Positions 25,654-42,706 of a DNA stretch of 64,000 bases are shown here, piece after piece (position 1 is the stretch's first letter; every line of letters starts with the position of its first letter). The DNA is from Lathyrus oleraceus. Taxonomy: Eukaryota > Streptophyta > Magnoliopsida > Fabales > Fabaceae. The notes beneath the pieces were generated by a model. That model was not told where the DNA came from and ran no database searches. It saw nothing but the letters and a program-made list of their open reading frames with translations. A program made the translations under genes and the position numbers. The stretch covers positions 441,397,351-441,461,350 of the forward strand of contig NC_066580.1 of the NCBI RefSeq assembly GCF_024323335.1, given 5' to 3'.

Positions 25654-26020
25654 CACTACGCCAAATAAGGGAAAAGAGAGCGCTTTTTTTGGCCTATAAC
25701 AGCGCTTTAAAGCGCCCTCTAATCTGGCGCTGGCATAGGTAAAGACAGCGCTTTTTTTCCTGGTGAAAGCGCTCTCTAAAGTGGCTCTTTAAGCCCTTTA
25801 AGGGCCACTTTAGAGGGCGCTTTTTAAAGAAAGCGCCCTCTAAAGTGGAAACTTTTAAGGGTTTAGAGGGCGCTTTTACTGGAAAGCGCCCTCTAAAGTG
25901 GAAACTTTTAAGGGTTTAGAGGGCGCTTTTACTGGAAAGCACCCTCTAAAGTGGAAATTTAAAGGGTTTAGAGGGCGCTTATTTTGGAAAGCGCCCTCTA
26001 AAGTGGGTGGTTATTTAAAT
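25654..26020. repeat. Left TIR and subterminal repeat block of the CACTA element
   Basis: Multiple direct and inverted copies of AGAGGGCGCTTT, mostly joined by TTTAAGGG or CTAAAGTGGAAA linkers. In CACTA elements such motifs are transposase binding sites; that role is inferred here. Confidence 0.85.
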
Positions 26021-26228
26021 TTTTTTTTTTAAAAAGCGCTATATTTTTTTATTTATTTTAGACAACCTGTATATTGAAGCAGTACACCTAAAACTGTATA
26101 ATTTGAAACCCTTTTTCACACATTGCATTCAACAAGCCTTATATACAACAATCCATACATATACAACAATCCACTGATATATAATCGTTTAACTTCTAAA
26201 GATTCTAAATATACAACCAATTCATAAC

Positions 26229-26426
26229 TTAAAAAGAAATAAAACTAAGTAGCAAAAGCATCTCTGAGATGTATGTTTTTTTTGCTAGCCGCAGTCTTCT
26301 TAGGGTCCGCTTCCTGAATCGAAGTTCATTTCTAGCAGCCATTCCTCGCATGCCGGTTTGAATACAAACAGCTTTGGAATAGGTAGTTTTATAAGCACTT
26401 CTCGAAAGATACATGCGGATTTGTTT
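26229..26426 (-). pseudogene. Captured exon fragment of a class XI myosin (IQ-motif neck)
   Basis: The frame entered after an AG acceptor at 26427-26428 contains QIRMYLSRSAYKTTYSKAV and IQTGMRGMAARNELRFRK. These match the light-chain-binding IQ repeats of plant myosin XI, where AVxIQxGxRGMAARxELRFR is highly conserved. The rest of the motor, coiled coil and cargo-binding tail are absent. After FRKR the similarity stops, possibly by a frameshift. It lies just downstream, in transcript order, of the receptor-kinase fragment, so the two could be spliced into one chimeric RNA. Confidence 0.75.
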
Positions 26427-26501
26427 CTGGATTATCAAAAAATTCATTTTATTAACTAATTCATTTTACAAAGTGATTTATAATTTGGGACAATTTCTTA
26501 C

Positions 26502-29260
26502 CAGAAATCCATTCCCTTAGTGAGCCGTTGGGCATGAATTCATAAATCAGCATCTAAACCAAGAAAAGAAGTATATGAATCTGAACCAAGAAAAGAAGTA
26601 TATGAAATGATACTATAGTCAACTATCAAGCAAATATGGCAAAACTTATGATGATATGCATAAGATAAGTGTAGCTATAGGTTATTTACCTGCTCTCCTT
26701 CTTCGCTACAGTAGCCTAATAGAGAGACAAGATTTCGATGATGTAACCTCGATAAAAGCTCAATCTCAGTCAAGAACTCTTTTTGTCCTTGTAATGAATT
26801 TTCTCCTGCTCGCTTAACGGCAACAAATGTTTCATCAGATAAAATGCCCTTATAGACATTTCCATAACCTCCTTCCCCAACTTTAGTCGAGATATCAAAT
26901 TTGTTAGTGGCGTGAGTCAACTCTTTCAAAGTGAATGCTTTCACACCATCTATTTTGATACATACATTAGAGGCTGCAAAAAGAAATAGCCATTCGAATA
27001 AATTTTACTTCTTCAAAGATTAATCAAATTGACATTATCAGAAGAAAGCGTTAAGATACTTACACGTTCGTTTCCTGGAAATCAAGTGCATGTATTTCGA
27101 ATTTCTTCTAAAAATTAGGAGCATGGTTATTGCGGTTATTGCTAAAACAGCAGCAACGGCTCCTATTATAATAGCAGCAATAATGCCTGTTTTTCTCTTT
27201 CTGCTCTCTGTATTAATAATTACTATAACAATAAAATGAAAGTACTATTAGAGAAACTCAAATATAATAAAGAATAATAAAATGCTGAGATTGAGAAACT
27301 TACTATTTGCATAAGTTGAATAGAGTTTTATTTTAGAAATTTTAAATACAAGTTGACGAGTATATTCTCACAATCTTTGAAGATAAGGATATATTCCGCC
27401 TCGGGGAATTGATCCGTTGAGTTTGTTATGGGACAAATCACTGCAATAGCAGAAAAATACTATATAAATATTGCGATGAAGATAAGTTAAGGTTTAAAAT
27501 ATGTACAAAGTTTATAAATAAAATTGGCTATTTACATACACAGTTGTCATATTGGTTGAAAGATTATTTGACGGTATAGACCCAGTGAACTGATTCCAGC
27601 TAAGATCCCTAAACCATGAACCAATCGCAAATGAGTTTGTAGAGAAAACAGAAGAAAATGATTTCGTTGTCATTAGGCACAATATAAAGCTGAGCCACGA
27701 GATATACTTAAACATACAAATATTTAAGACTTGGTATTGAATTTAAATCGGGAATAGCTCCTTGCAGGCTGCAATTTCTCAGACTCCTGTAAAATCAAGA
27801 GGAAACATTAGTTCAAAAAACAAAAGCCATGTTCTTGAATTCATTATTGAAAACTTGACGGTAAGCTTTTCTAAGTCCAAATGAAGCCTAAACAATGCCT
27901 TTTTTAAATACTTTTAATACACACATTTACATGAATACTCTTTGGCCGTGAATCATGGAGAAACAGATACTCCATATCCTATGTCAAAACTCAAATTTGA
28001 GGCTTGAAGGAGTTAGGAGAGAACACGAGACCAAATTTCTAAAGGCGATTTCGAGGCCGTTTAAAAGAATGTTTTGACATAGTGTATGGACAAACAATAG
28101 TCACTGAATATTTGTAGCATCATATATTGAGCGCGAAAAAAAGGACACGTAGATAACAGTACTTACAATATTACAAGCCTAGGTAAATTTTCATAGGTAG
28201 AAGGAATTTCATTCCCGCTGAAATTATTGTTATCAAGTTGCCTGTAAGTGAAACAAGAAAGAATCAACTTTCCAAGACAAAAAAGATTGATTAGAGCATA
28301 ACTTGAACATGTTCGCTAATCCTCCTCCACAGATCAAGCAAAAGCATGTCAATAATGCAATATATATAATGAAAAAGTTATTATATGTTACTATTCTAGA
28401 CAATGTAGAGCATAACATACAGTATTTCCAAACTGTGTAACTTGGAGAATTCTGGTGGAAGATATCCCGATAAGTTATTGTTATCCAAAAGCCTGTAGAG
28501 TCATGTTAACAAGCAGACACAGTTAAAACTTGTAAAAAAAAGAAAATCAATTTGGAGATGCAACTCTAAAGTTTCAAATCATAAAGGAAATTTAAATTGG
28601 CTTCAATACTCACAAATGCATAAGATTGGAAAGGTTTGAAAGTTTGGATGGAAGTTGACCAGTGAACGAGTTGTTGTTCATGTGGCTGCAATTGCAAGAC
28701 AGAAAAGCAGCAGAATAAGTACATGTAAGAAATCGAGCTTTATGTTCTGTTGATGAACAATTTTGGTTTAGACATCCACTTACAGGTGTCTAACGTTGAT
28801 CATATTCGCTAATGATTCTAGCACAGAACCTGACAGTTGGTTTTCATCTAGTTGGAGTCTATTCATATTCGTAAGGTTGCCAAGCTCATCCGGTAAACTG
28901 CCAGATAATTTATTTCCATTCAAGAGCCTGCGTATAAAACATCTCAATTAAGCGCTTATGCTATAAGCTCTAGTCATACAAAAACTTGACGAGGATCAAT
29001 ACTAATAATTCATTTTCTTTGGTAAGTTTCTTACAAGAGTCTCAACGATGTAATGTGTCCGATTTCCTTTGGTATTGTGCCAGTCAGATTGTTCCACATG
29101 AAATCCCTTCAGCATAAAACAACGAAGATATTAGCACGGTATAACATATCATCGTTTATTCTTCTAATTCATATAGAAATTGTTTACCAGGAGATAGTAG
29201 AAAAATCAAACCTGGTTGAAATGCTGCTGTAACTTCTCATTTGTCAAATTGATACAAAAT
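26502..29260 (-). pseudogene. Captured LRR receptor-like kinase fragment (LRR-VIII-1 type), exons and introns kept
   Basis: Successive small minus-strand exons encode one LRR each: FMWNNLTGTIPKEIGHITSL (~29040-29100), LLNGNKLSGSLPDELGNLTN (~28870-28925), RLQLDENQLSGSVLESLANM (~28790-28860), NNSFTGQLPSKLSNLSNL, LLDNNNLSGYLPPEFSKLHS, a NNNFSGNEIPSTYENL unit, LRNCSLQGAIPDLNSIPSL and DLSWNQFTGSIP. A membrane segment lies in exon 27222-27064 (GIIAAIIIGAVAAVLAITAI). The kinase N-lobe is in exon 26973-26690, with [12 protein letters not shown] and VAVKRA, then 26553-26502 (MLIYEFMPNGSLREW). Splice sites join these three exons in frame. The catalytic HRD and DFG parts and an extracellular exon block before the membrane are missing, so any product would be kinase-dead. 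Confidence 0.85.
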
Positions 29261-29769
29261 TGCTCGAAGCTGAACAGGGCCGATGTAAAGTTAGTTACTG
29301 TTAGAACAATAACTGTGGTTCAAAAGTAAATAGATACGAAAAATGTAAATAGAGAACACAAAAAATTCGATCACAGAGATTGGCCAAATGTGCATACGTC
29401 TATAAACTTCATATAAAATTAGGCAAGAGGGTGGTTAAGATTAAGAACCTGTTTGTCTTGAAACTCTCGAATCCGTATATATCTAGAACTCCAATTAAGT
29501 TCTTCGAAGTCAGAAGAGAAACCAAAAATGAACAATAGCGAACGTCAGAAGAGAAACCAAGTAATATGAAGATTAGAAAAATACCTATGGTGTGAAAATC
29601 GAACAGCTAACAACGAATTAATAGAAGGAGGAAACGTCGTAGATCTAACAGAGGTGGAAGGAGAACGCCTTAGAAGTAGCGAAAATCGTAGCAGTGAGAA
29701 CCCTAACGTGAAAAAGAACGAAAATAACAGAGAGTGAAATAACAAAACGCGCAGTATGTTATAATTTTA

Positions 29770-30162
29770 ATGTTTACTAAAGGGGACCTTAGAGGGCGCT
29801 TGTGGAAAAAAGCGCCCTCTAAAGGGGGCCTAAGAGGGCGCTTATGAAAGCGCTCTCTAAGGCTTTCCAAAAGCGCTTTATAAACTGGAAATGCACATGG
29901 ACTTATAGAGCGCTTTTTTAAAAGCGCCCTCTAAGGGTAACCTTAGAGGGCGCTTTCTAAAAAGCGCTCTGTATTGTTGTCCCTCTATCTCCTCCTTATT
30001 TTTTCGCTTCACCTTAGAGGGCGCTTTATTACAAAAGCGCCCTCTAAAGTGCGTTGTCTATTCCAGTTGTTCGCTCCTTATTTTTTCGCTTCACTTTAGA
30101 GTGCGCTTTTGTAATAAAGCGCCCTCTAAGGTGCGCTGTCTATTCCAGTTTTGGGCGTAGTG
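29770..30162. repeat. Right subterminal repeat block and TIR of the CACTA element
   Basis: At least six AGAGGGCGCTT or inverse units, ending TTGGGCGTAGTG. A CGCTTCACCTTAGAG-like unit is duplicated near 30005-30035 and 30080-30110. Confidence 0.85.
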
Positions 30163-31045
30163 CATTTTTAAAATTGTACTTTTTCTTATCATAGTTAAAT
30201 TCTGATTCAATAACTTTTATTTTATTTAAATATTTTTTAAAAATAAATATTAATTTAAAATATTAGGAAAAAGTTAGGCTTAGAAAATATGACTTTTAAG
30301 ATGTGAACTACCGGATTGAAATGAATTGTTCGTAAACTTAAAATAAGTTGAGTTTGAACTTTAAATTTTTTTTATTAAAGTCAAGTTATATTTTGAATAA
30401 AATTAATTTTTATTTAATTGAAACGAGTTCGACTCGACTCGACACATTACAAACCCTAATTAAAGAGGTTGAACATTTTTTACTATGACTTTAATCAAGT
30501 GACATCTTTTGTTGTAAATAATGTTAGTCTTATATTTTTCGTATATTTTAATTTTACATAGTGTTGTATTTATAGTATTTCAGTGTATTGTTTTTATTTA
30601 TATTCATAATCAACATCAAACTATGTCAGCTTCTCGTGCAGTTAAATGCATTTTTGTGGGTTATCATATTGATTAAAAAAAAAGTAAATGTCATCCTTTG
30701 ACGATAAGTATTTTATTTTTAAAAATATATAATCGTTTTAGAAAAATGTGTTTTAATTTAATTGTCCTTAACTTTACGGGAGAACACAACTAAGAGTTTA
30801 AATTTATGATGAAGATTAGTCAAGCTCAATGAAAAGAAAATTAAATATTTTATTTTAGGTATTTTTTAATAATTCTATGTAATTTTAATTTGAGAATATA
30901 ATAGTTTTAATTTATAATTAGATATAAACTCACATTTTAATTTATAACTAGATATAAACTAGCACAATGTGGCGGTTCCCAAATAAATATATAGAATTAC
31001 AAAATTTGAAAGAAATAAAGTATAATAATGTCCGTATTTTAATTA
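30163..31045. other. No gene recognised; AT-rich
   Basis: Low-complexity AT-rich sequence between the CACTA element and a hAT relic. No conserved frame seen. Confidence 0.5.
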
Positions 31046-31049
31046 TATG

Positions 31050-32030
31050 AATTGTCTAGTGAGAGTGGATGTGATGATGTTAGATTTGTGAGGTCTTCTC
31101 CACAAAGAACATTAAAATTTAAGGAGTATATTGAAATTTTCGGAATAACATATAAAAAAAGTTTTATCTTAATATTTCTATAAAATGGATGTTGCCGAAG
31201 AGTTTGAGGCAGTATTTGAAAAGTTAGAGAATAAGGATATGGATATATGGAATTTTTTCACCCGTTTAATCCCACATTGTTTCGGCGATTGGGAAAAATT
31301 AGAGCTTTTGTATTGTTTTTAAACACTTTCTATGAAACAACCAAAGTCTTTTCAACTTCATAAATAATGTCTTTGCATTCAGTTTTCCATAATCAGTCTT
31401 CAATTTTGTGAGTTTTAAGAAGCGTCTTTTAATATGAATGTGGCTCTAATGATTTCAAATATGAAGATCAAATTTGATAAGTATTAAGGGGGACGTGGGA
31501 AAAGTAAATCATTTTCTTTACTTTGGTGTCAAATTTGACCCTAGATTTAAGTATGGCTATATTGAGTGGTCTTTTAATGACATATATGGGATTTGTAGCG
31601 AACTTGTCAAGAAAAACGTTGAGGATGTAAAAACTAGTCTCTTTAAATTGTATAATTGGTATAAAATTGAGCATGATAAGAATCATGGGGTTGGTCTATT
31701 AAATGAACCATTAGGGAGCACTTCCCTTGAAGAAACATCTTCCCAAAATAAAAGTCCATCAATTTTTACACGGATTGATGCTTTTAAAAGACACTTGAAG
31801 GTGAAAGAAACTATTGAAAATCAAAATGAACTAGAGAAGTACTTAAGTGAACCTTGTTACGGGTGGAAGGAAATGTTCCAAGCGTAGCTTTAGAATGTGA
31901 TTTTAGCACGGGGAGGATTTTAGACATGTATAAGAGTTCTTTGAATCCAGAAATGGTTGATGCCCTTATTTGTTCTTAAAACTGATTGAAGCCGTCTTAC
32001 GACGACCTAAAAACCCTTAATATGATTTAA
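31050..32030 (+). pseudogene. hAT transposase relic (RICESLEEPER-like), C-terminal half
   Basis: Across frames one reads VRSSPQRTLKFKEYIE, AEEFEAVFEKLENKDMD, LRAFVLFLNTFYETTKVFST and then the longest open piece (31474-31887). That piece includes KVNHFLYFGVKFDPRFKYGY and a PSIFTRIDAFKRHLKVKET linker. After a frameshift comes LDMYKSSLNPEMVDAL-type sequence, the hAT C-terminal dimerisation region. Order and content match the RNase H-like core end and dimerisation domain of plant hAT proteins. Stops and shifts show it is dead. The N-terminal BED finger and terminal repeats were not found. Confidence 0.75.
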
Positions 32031-37676
<5,646 letters not shown>

Positions 37677-39814
37677 ACTATAACAAAAAGAAAATGTGTT
37701 ATGTGATGGTTCTATATTAAGAATCACATTCCAAAAACTAAAAAAATATACAAACATATCTCATCAGATACTTCTACAGTCTAATTGCTTTTAAAACCTC
37801 AAATAAAACAGCAGGAGCAGTTTGATATGCTTTTGTGAGTTGGGCACTGAAAAAAGTAAAATCTCAATTTCAATTTGACTAAAGAACTTTACTGAAACCT
37901 TCTAATTTAGCTACAATTGGAACTCTTGCAATCACTTTTTGTGTGCCTTCTTCATGTTTATTTTAATAGTTTCATTATCAGTTGAATATTTTTGTGGCTT
38001 CTGTTCTTAGTTTTACCAGTAATAATTTTGTCTAATGATTGGTGAAGCAGAATTGAAAAAATGTAACATAATAGTTGTTACTGCGCATAGAATTGGAGAG
38101 CAACTTCACCTATAATTCACCACTTTGAGTATCAGGTGCATGAGGCATTTATAATGCAACATTGAAATTTGACTTCTATTTGATTAAATTAAACCCTTTG
38201 AGAAGAGTTTAATATCCTTCAATTTCTTTCTAAAAAATAAAACTCTTCAATTCCAAAACAATTGTTTTAAATCACAAACTTAAAAATTATAAACTAAGTA
38301 AAGAAAAATGCTGTAATTTCACAAAAATTATTCTTATAAACTCTAGAGTATAACGACTTGAAAACTATGTGGTACAATATTAATTTAATGGTAGTTATTT
38401 TGAAATATTTTGCATATCTTAAAACAAGGATATTGAAAGAGTTACTGAGATATTAAAAAATATGAACATCTTGTTTGAAAAATTGAAACTTCCAAAGCAG
38501 TGTTTACATCATTAATTTCATAACTATAAATAGATGTATTTTCCAAGACGTTCGTATTCTCCTAAATTCAATGTAAATTTATAAAATCAGTAACAAAATT
38601 ACAACAATCAAAACTCAAATTCTCAATAATACTGTAAACACTGCTTTGAAGCAAAAAAACTCAAACAGTTTGTGACAAAATCAGATTCAGAGCGTAGTTA
38701 TGGCAGTGCTTACGGTGAATATTAGTTCCATCAAACACAGGCCTTTCAAAGCCAACTTAAACCTCACACATGCATCAAGAACAAGGTTAAATACCAAAGT
38801 ATCTGACTTCAACAAGATTGCATGTTGCACTTTTTTATCCTTCAAATAATTATAAAAATCATAATTTGACCCTTTCTAGAAAGCATACCCATTAACTGAA
38901 ATAAAACTAATGCACCCAGCAACCAAGAAAAACCAAAATACATCCACAACTTAAAGCTATGATAGTAGAAGCATCAGCAAAATTCTTACCGCAAGTATAT
39001 GTTCTATAAGCTACATGAATGACTACACCATGACATATCATTTGTACTAAATCATAAACATGTATGAACTCCCTCCATTGTCATCCAAAAACAACATATG
39101 TTTCCTAGTTATTTAATCAAATTTATAACATGTATAAAGTTGTTGAGGAATTTTCACAAACAGTTTGTGAGTGCACATATTAAGCTGTATTATAAACATG
39201 TTGATTCAAATGAGATGAAAAATGAAAGTTGATTTTAAGGAAACTAGAGATTAAAGAAAAATGGAGAAAGAAGAGCACCTTTGTTTCTGTGATGGAGAAA
39301 AATCGACGGCAACGTAATGGGTTGACGGTGGCGGTAAAACTTTGCACGGAACATGAATGAAATGTTACCTATGAAACGCAGCGTCCAAATTTAGGGAATA
39401 AAATAAGACCCCTCAATGAGGCCTAAAAAAATGCATTGGGACTTTAATGGGACTTATTTGACAACTCTGCTTAGAATGAGTTTCCATACAACACGAATTT
39501 TAAATGTTAATACAAAGTTTAGTAACAACTTGGATAAGAGATAACAATAGAGTTCTTCTACCCATTTGAAGTGTATTACTTACTACACACATTTTCTCGG
39601 TGCTATACTGTATCATTGTTCACATTTAATAAATAATGGATATTACTTTCTCCACTTATTTTACTACGGTTAAAATCACAAATACTCTTAGATTTTGGAT
39701 ATTACTTTATACATTCTTGACACATTTAAATTACACACATTCCATATTTTCGTGAATGAGTCACTTTATATTATTTAAAAAAGTATTCGAAAAATATATC
39801 TCTATAATTATATT
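37677..39814. other. Upstream non-coding part of the hAT relic and AT-rich spacer
   Basis: No conserved frame. A purine-rich leader-like stretch near 39240-39360 resembles the 5' untranslated exon often found upstream of hAT transposase genes. Terminal inverted repeats could not be identified. Confidence 0.4.
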
Positions 39815-40599
39815 AGGGTTAATCTGAAGGTGCATATCCATAATAATCTTTATTTCGAAATTTAAAAAAATTTACGGAGATGTATCTCTGGAATGCACTC
39901 GGTAAACTTAAACCATAAACTAGTAATAGATGGATGTAGAAAATTAAAGAAAGACATAAATTAATATCAAAATACATAACATTACATAGATAACAACAGT
40001 AACATAAATATGTAACATAGATATGTAACATAAATTTAACATTATATTCCAGCATGACGATGCAAAATCTATATAATATCTTCGATCGATCTCGCAATCT
40101 TCGCATTTTTTATTTCGTAACGGTGAAATCTACTCCACATAACCCTTAAATATTTATATGTCTTTAACTCAAAGTTGTTGAATTGAATCTTTCATTCTCT
40201 ATCAATCGAGGATGAACTGTAGTCGAGCTTCAAAATTCTTTGATTGTATGGCAGGAGATTCTCTAGTGTGGATTTTAGATCTATAAAAGAGGTGTACTAT
40301 GTGACCTAAATTCAAGTGAGGGTTCCGCATTGTTGAAGTAGACAAATGCGACATGTCAATATATGTTCATTTTGGTGTGGTGTGTTTTTGTGAACAACAT
40401 GAGATGGGAGACCACATATTTATACAAGTTTTAGTTTATTATGAACCTTATAAATTTTATCATGTCTCGGAGAATATTTCGGATATGCATCTTCGGACTC
40501 ACCCTATTTGTTTTTCAAAATAAGGTTTCTACGGCGATGAATCTGTGAAATATCCCTTGTTTGATTTTTATTTTTTTTATAGTTGATATGGGGTTTAAT

Positions 40600-42340
40600 C
40601 TGGAAGTACGTCTCTGGAAATGCTCTGGTTTCCATACAGAACATGTTTTATGCAGGAAAAAAATTTCTAACAAATTGAAAAAAAGTAAGTTTTTGTAAAA
40701 TTCATCAATTGTTATACAGTTAATGTTGAACATATATTAAATATGTATCAAATTGTGTCAACAATACATACAAAAAATGTGTCTTTTCGTCTAAATACAT
40801 TGTTAGATAAGAACGAAAAAGCATCTACGGATGGTGTCGTCTTTGACTTTTCCTTATTTGATTTTCTTTCAATCTCGCTCAATTTGGTGAACTCTTCCAT
40901 CCTTTTTAGAAAGTGACTCGGCCAAGTTTCATCCTCTTTTGTGAAATGTGTCATCCACTCCGGTAATGTCTTTTGTATAGGACAGAGTAGTTTCAAAAAA
41001 ACTTGAACAAAATATTGTATTTTTGAAAGCCGCTCAATACACATGACGTGTCCGGATGGATTTTGAGGTGGTCTATTCCGAAGTGAAAAAAATATTTTTG
41101 AGAAACCATATCTTGTCAAATCATTACACATTGTATCATAAGTATTTGCTATAAGATGTCTCAATTAAGGGAAGCACATCCATTTTTCAAGCGGTGTCGG
41201 ACCACTAACACAAGGAAAAGAGCATTGATAATTGCATCATAATGTTATATTTTTATGTATAGTGATATGTATGATTCTCTATATATCGTCAACTCTTGTA
41301 TAAGATGATGGCGAAAAAAATGTGTGTTTATCCTTTCTTGTCAAGCACCAACAATCTTCTCCTTCGTCTGATCTAAAATTGTGCTCTCAACATATTTCAA
41401 AAAATCTAGATATCTTGCACACACCCTCTTGAACCGTATGACAAATTATACATATAACTCTTTCATGGAAGAATTTATAACACCATTCCATGCATCCATT
41501 ATATTTTCTACTACAACACCAACTTTGATCATTTTCCCATCTTCACCTTTGATTTTTTTTTATCCTTAGTGCAAGTTTAAGTCGGTTTCTTACATTTTTT
41601 ATTATGTGATACCTATAAAGTAATGCATAGGATGTAGGAAAGACTTTTGTAACTGAACTCATCAGTGCAGTAGTGCGCTCGATTTCAATGGCTTTTGGCA
41701 TATTTTTTTGGTCCTTCAACTTAGTCTTGCATACTTCCAAAGTCCATGTAACGTTGTCCTCTTTTTTTGTTTTTCAAAAATATAAAATTCATTGAAAAAG
41801 TCATCTTCGTCGAAGTAACACCAACAATTTTTAGAATTAGAAGACTATACTTGTTTGTTTTGTATGTTTAATCAATTATAAGCACGGTGGGGAATATGTT
41901 GAACAACGTGATGGAATCACAATGAGTCTAAAATATATCTTAAACTATGACCATATCCTCACACACTTTATACTTAGAAACATAATGATCATCATCCAGA
42001 AGCTTCAATAGATGTTGCATTTGAGTTCTTAGTCCTCTTATCGCATTTTTGTTTACGACATGAACATTGTATATTTGTTTGATATTAGAGACATTTTAAG
42101 ATTTTTTCCGTTTCAACATTTCGAGTATGTTTTTGGACGATACCATATTCAATGTCATGTCAGAAGTTAGTACCTTTTCCTAGGGATTAAGGCGACATAC
42201 AATGTGACAATCGTATAACTTCTTACACAAGTAATGAATATGTATACCAGAAACCATAAATTTCCACATACTATTCTCCTTACGGTATCCACGAACCTTA
42301 AAATGACAATCACACTTTCTCGATCTGGCGTCATCCCGTT
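40600..42340 (-). pseudogene. MULE transposase (FAR1-like) with OTU-like C-terminal region, multiply broken
   Basis: The minus strand reads across frames: RKCDCHFKVRGYRKENSMWK (FAR1-type DNA-binding part), LRTQMQHLLKLLDDDHYV, then the catalytic segment FNIFPTVLIIDYTYKTNKYS and AIEIERTTALMSSVTKVFPT followed by SYALLYRYHIIKNVRNRLK. These are DDE transposase signatures of MULEs. Next come FLKYVESTILDQTKEKIVGA and a 138-residue frame (41164-40748) with NPSGHVMCIERL and VQVFLKLLCPIQ, resembling the OTU-like tail fused to MULE transposases in legumes. Stops (for example in CRLNP, stop, EKVL) and frame changes make it inactive. Confidence 0.8.
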
Positions 42341-42658
42341 TCAACTTCTAAATAAATTAGGAATCATAAGAGCAATAGCAATATTGATCTTAGCTTGTTT
42401 AGCAAGAGGAGTCCAAAGAACTGAACAAATACATTTTGGAGAAGTTGAAAGAAAAGCACCAACATTAGTACAACAAGTCGGGGGAACTTTTGCCCTCACA
42501 TTACGGGTAGAATCTAAGCATGGACTTAGACTAGCAGTTGTTGAACCAATTGGTGTCTTTCCATATTTTGCAGCACCCTCACTTTCCATGATTAACACAT
42601 TTAATGCCAATAGATACATCACCATTGTTGCAAGGAAAGTTATGACCTTGGAGTCCAT
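42341..42658 (-). pseudogene. Lipid-transfer-protein-like fragment (PVR3-like), abutting the MULE transposase
   Basis: From the chosen start at 42658 (MDSKVITF; upstream in-frame Met also exist) the frame has a signal-peptide-like hydrophobic stretch. The eight-cysteine-motif core follows: SLSPCLDSTRNVRAKVPPTC then CTNVGAFLSTSPKCICSVL and PLAKQAKINIAIALMIPN. Secreted proteins of this family bind lipids through four disulfides. Here Cys1 reads Tyr (KYGKTP). Cys2 to Cys6 remain, and Cys7 and Cys8 are gone because the sequence passes into MULE coding DNA after MIPN. It is therefore a truncated copy, probably captured by or interrupted by the MULE. Confidence 0.7.
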
Positions 42659-42706
42659 CACCATTTTTTCTTTGTCGGAAATCTTATGATTTTGAACCAC
42701 TGACAC

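Larger units (their letters stand above)
25654..30162 (-). mobile_element. CACTA (En/Spm) transposon with captured gene exons (Pack-CACTA)
   Basis: The left end is CACTACGCCAAATAAGG and the right end reads CACTACGCCCAAAACTGG on the opposite strand. Flanks are CAT (25651-25653) and CAT (30163-30165), the 3-bp duplication expected for CACTA elements. Both ends carry arrays of AGAGGGCGCTTT/AAAGCGCCCTCT subterminal repeats. No transposase is present in 4509 bp, so it is non-autonomous. The cargo is made of intron-containing plant gene fragments, all on the minus strand. Strand is assigned from the cargo. Confidence 0.9.

Noticed and set aside
25660..26010. CRISPR-like array in the regular AAAGCGCCCTCT repeats
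   Set aside because: The units are inverted and direct subterminal repeats of a CACTA transposon, with short variable linkers and plant context.
29545..29745. A 66-codon frame at the 5' side of the CACTA cargo with a hydrophobic N-terminus
   Set aside because: Could be a captured signal-peptide exon, but the sequence is Leu/Phe/Ser-rich and matches nothing I recognise; not claimed as a gene.
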